The notes under the pieces: model-generated
Seen by the model: only the letters and a program-made list of their open reading frames with translations
The model's database searches: none
What the model was told of the DNA's origin: nothing
Shown: in pieces, positions 62,884-64,000 of the stretch
Layout: every line of letters begins with the position of its first letter
Position numbering within the stretch: the first letter of the stretch is position 1
NCBI GenBank assembly: GCA_039196965.1
Contig: JBCCUK010000002.1
Coordinates: 132,885 to 196,884 of the forward strand
DNA length: 64,000 bases
Reading direction: 5' to 3'
Origin: CALLCD01 sp039196965
GTDB taxonomy: Bacteria > Pseudomonadota > Alphaproteobacteria > Caulobacterales > Hyphomonadaceae
Program-made: the position numbers and the translations under genes

Positions 62884-62930
62884 GGCTGTTTAACCTCTTG
62901 TTTGAAGTCAGAATTTTGTGGGAGGCGCGC

Positions 62931-63218
62931 TTACTCGACAACGCCGAGAATGTCGCTTTCCTTCATGATCAGCAGCTCTTCACCGTCAACGGTGACTTCT
63001 GTGCCGGACCATTTGCCGAACAGGATACGGTCGCCAGCTTTCACGTCCATGGGGACGATCTCGTTGTCGTCGCCGCGTGCGCCTGTACCGGTGGCGACAA
63101 CTTCGCCTTCCTGTGGTTTTTCCTTTGCTGTGTCGGGAATGATGATCCCGCCAGCTGTTTTTCCTTCCTCTTCGACGCGGCGCACTAGCACACGGTCATG
63201 GAGTGGACGAAATTTCAT
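62931..63218 (-). CDS. groES: 10 kDa co-chaperonin GroES
   Basis: 95-residue GroES from the ATG at 63218, the family's usual start (MKFRPLHDRVLVRRVEEE). The longer frame to 63272 would run into the operator and is rejected. The mobile loop EEEGKTAGGIIIPD and the closing ILFGKWSGTEVTVDGEELLIMKESDILGVVE are typical. First gene of the groESL operon. Confidence 0.97.
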   Translation of the reverse strand: MKFRPLHDRVLVRRVEEEGKTAGGIIIPDTAKEKPQEGEVVATGTGARGDDNEIVPMDVKAGDRILFGKWSGTEVTVDGEELLIMKESDILGVVE

Positions 63219-63265
63219 ATCTATCCCTCGTTTTTCAGGTCGATAAGTTGGATGTTCCTCACGAG

Positions 63266-63292
63266 TTAGCACTCATGCAAGACGAGTGCTAA
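63266..63292. promoter_or_regulatory. CIRCE element (HrcA operator) of groESL
   Basis: Perfect 9-9-9 inverted repeat, TTAGCACTC-N9-GAGTGCTAA, 48-74 bases upstream of the groES start. This matches the CIRCE consensus bound by the heat-shock repressor HrcA, so groESL is expected to be HrcA-repressed. No sigma-32 promoter was assigned. Confidence 0.97.
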
Positions 63293-63427
63293 CTCAGGCG
63301 CGGAGGTAGTGGATGGACCCGCAAAGGTCAATAGGTGCAGGCGAATTTTTCGCTGGCCGCGGTACGAGAACACGTGAAAAAAGCAAAACTTATCCGACCC
63401 CATTGCCACGCTCCCTATACTTCCCCC

Positions 63428-64000
63428 ATGTCCGAGGCTCCCTCTCTTTCCTCTCTCACGATCAGCGAGATCGACAAGGCCGTCACCGGTCTGATCGGTT
63501 GGACGAACATCCATCTTTCCATCGAACGCGTCACAAAAACCCGTCTTCGAAGGGCAAGCGCGCAACTTAGAGCCCTCGAAACCCTCCTCCGCCGTCTGAT
63601 CATGTACCTCGCTTTACAGATCGATCTGGAACCGAAGACGGACAGTCCGCCCACGGGCAAAGCCGCAGCGCAGGAGCCGGACAATACTCCCATCCAAACG
63701 CCCGACGACATTGAAATCGCTCACTTTCCCCGAGTGCGTGCGCCCCATCTCTCCCTGATGCCCGGCTATGAGGATGGACGGGCTGCACCGGATTTCTCCG
63801 AACTCTCTCACCGGGTGACACCTACCCACATTCTCGCCAGGCGCTTCGCAAGGCGGATCATCGCGATACGGAAGGTTATCGATGCGCCGGAGGCCCATGC
63901 AAAGCGCTTGGCCCACCGTCTACGGATAATGCGCGTCGCCCGCGAGCCCGCACCAATCCTCCTGCCACAGATAGTCCCGAGGGGGATGAGTACAGAACTC
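63428..64000 (+). CDS. Unknown protein, truncated by the right edge of the window
   Basis: At least 191 codons open from the ATG at 63428 to the end of the window, no stop reached. The product begins MSEAPSLSSLTISEIDKAVT and contains an Arg/Leu-rich helix (TRLRRASAQLRALETLLRRLI), a Pro-rich acidic middle and a second basic helical region (ARRFARRIIAIRKVIDAPEAHAKRLAHRLRIM). No signal peptide or known motif is seen. The opposite-strand frames here are shadows, judged by the natural codon pattern of this frame. I do not recognise the family. It is divergent from groESL with the CIRCE region between them. Confidence 0.6.
   Translation, partial: MSEAPSLSSLTISEIDKAVTGLIGWTNIHLSIERVTKTRLRRASAQLRALETLLRRLIMYLALQIDLEPKTDSPPTGKAAAQEPDNTPIQTPDDIEIAHFPRVRAPHLSLMPGYEDGRAAPDFSELSHRVTPTHILARRFARRIIAIRKVIDAPEAHAKRLAHRLRIMRVAREPAPILLPQIVPRGMSTEL

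Overview
This window looks like the chromosome of an alphaproteobacterium, probably a marine, stalk- or rod-forming member of the Hyphomonadaceae/Parvularculaceae/Maricaulales area. This rests on family knowledge, not on a 16S gene (none is present). The supporting signs are the xerD/aroK-aroB neighbourhood, the long alphaproteobacterial-type Dcd protein, a tRNA-His with A73 and a G1:U72 pair, a TorF-type putative porin, and an MlaE permease with an N-terminal STAS-like domain. Base composition is moderately GC-rich in the housekeeping parts and visibly lower in the 1.2-13.3 kb segment.

Layout. (1) 1-1158: argE, core. (2) About 1.2-13.4 kb: an accessory segment. It holds a DUF3224 protein and a divergent AraC regulator; a bla-blaI-blaR1-like operon with a clear BlaI-type operator, in which the sensor protease ends in a GIN/DUF2807-like domain instead of a penicillin-binding domain; a frameshifted thioesterase; and a CRP/FNR regulator with a divergent fatty-acid-hydroxylase-family gene and a flavin monooxygenase-SDR-DUF1254 operon. 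This segment is bracketed by two direct copies (2638 and 13215) of an intergenic repeat of about 154 bp, with a third partial copy at 7288. It also contains a truncated inverted copy of the crp gene together with its promoter dyad. (3) 13.4-27.3 kb: housekeeping genes apaG, metZ, dcd, tRNA-His, xerD, a periplasmic protein of unknown function with an upstream 44-residue membrane protein, aroK, aroB, a CorC/CNNM protein, a lipoprotein, a secreted thioredoxin-like protein, purB, and a nucleoside hydrolase plus APH-fold kinase pair. (4) 27.4-34.4 kb: envelope and miscellaneous genes, namely a repeat-containing peptidoglycan-binding protein, a porin, an SDR, a Ca/Na antiporter, queF, a cadherin-domain hydrolase lipoprotein and a GIY-YIG protein.

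(5) 34.7-40.4 kb: the complete rod-elongation operon mreB-mreC-mreD-mrdA-rodA. (6) 40.5-48.8 kb: a sodium symporter, proline iminopeptidase, a small lipoprotein, a DUF423 protein, a tightly packed four-gene cassette (DUF7064/7065-like protein, APH-fold phosphotransferase, unknown protein, MFS transporter), and a dipeptide epimerase. (7) 48.9-56.8 kb: two envelope transport systems facing each other. One is an Mla-type lipid transporter (permease, ATPase, MCE protein, auxiliary lipoprotein). The other is a TolC-HlyD-ABC exporter set whose ABC protein has lost the diagnostic residues of the nucleotide-binding motifs. (8) 57.0-61.2 kb: an OxyR-like LysR regulator lacking the redox cysteine, ttcA, rnhB, a quinone oxidoreductase and a DCC-family protein. 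(9) 61.2-64 kb: groES-groEL under a perfect CIRCE element with a strong terminator, then an unknown gene running off the right edge.

The observations most worth following are the apparently catalytically dead ABC exporter in a TolC/HlyD operon, the crp duplication with its shared dyad, the repeat-bounded accessory segment, the bla-type operon with an atypical sensor, and the four-gene phosphotransferase/DUF7064/MFS cassette.
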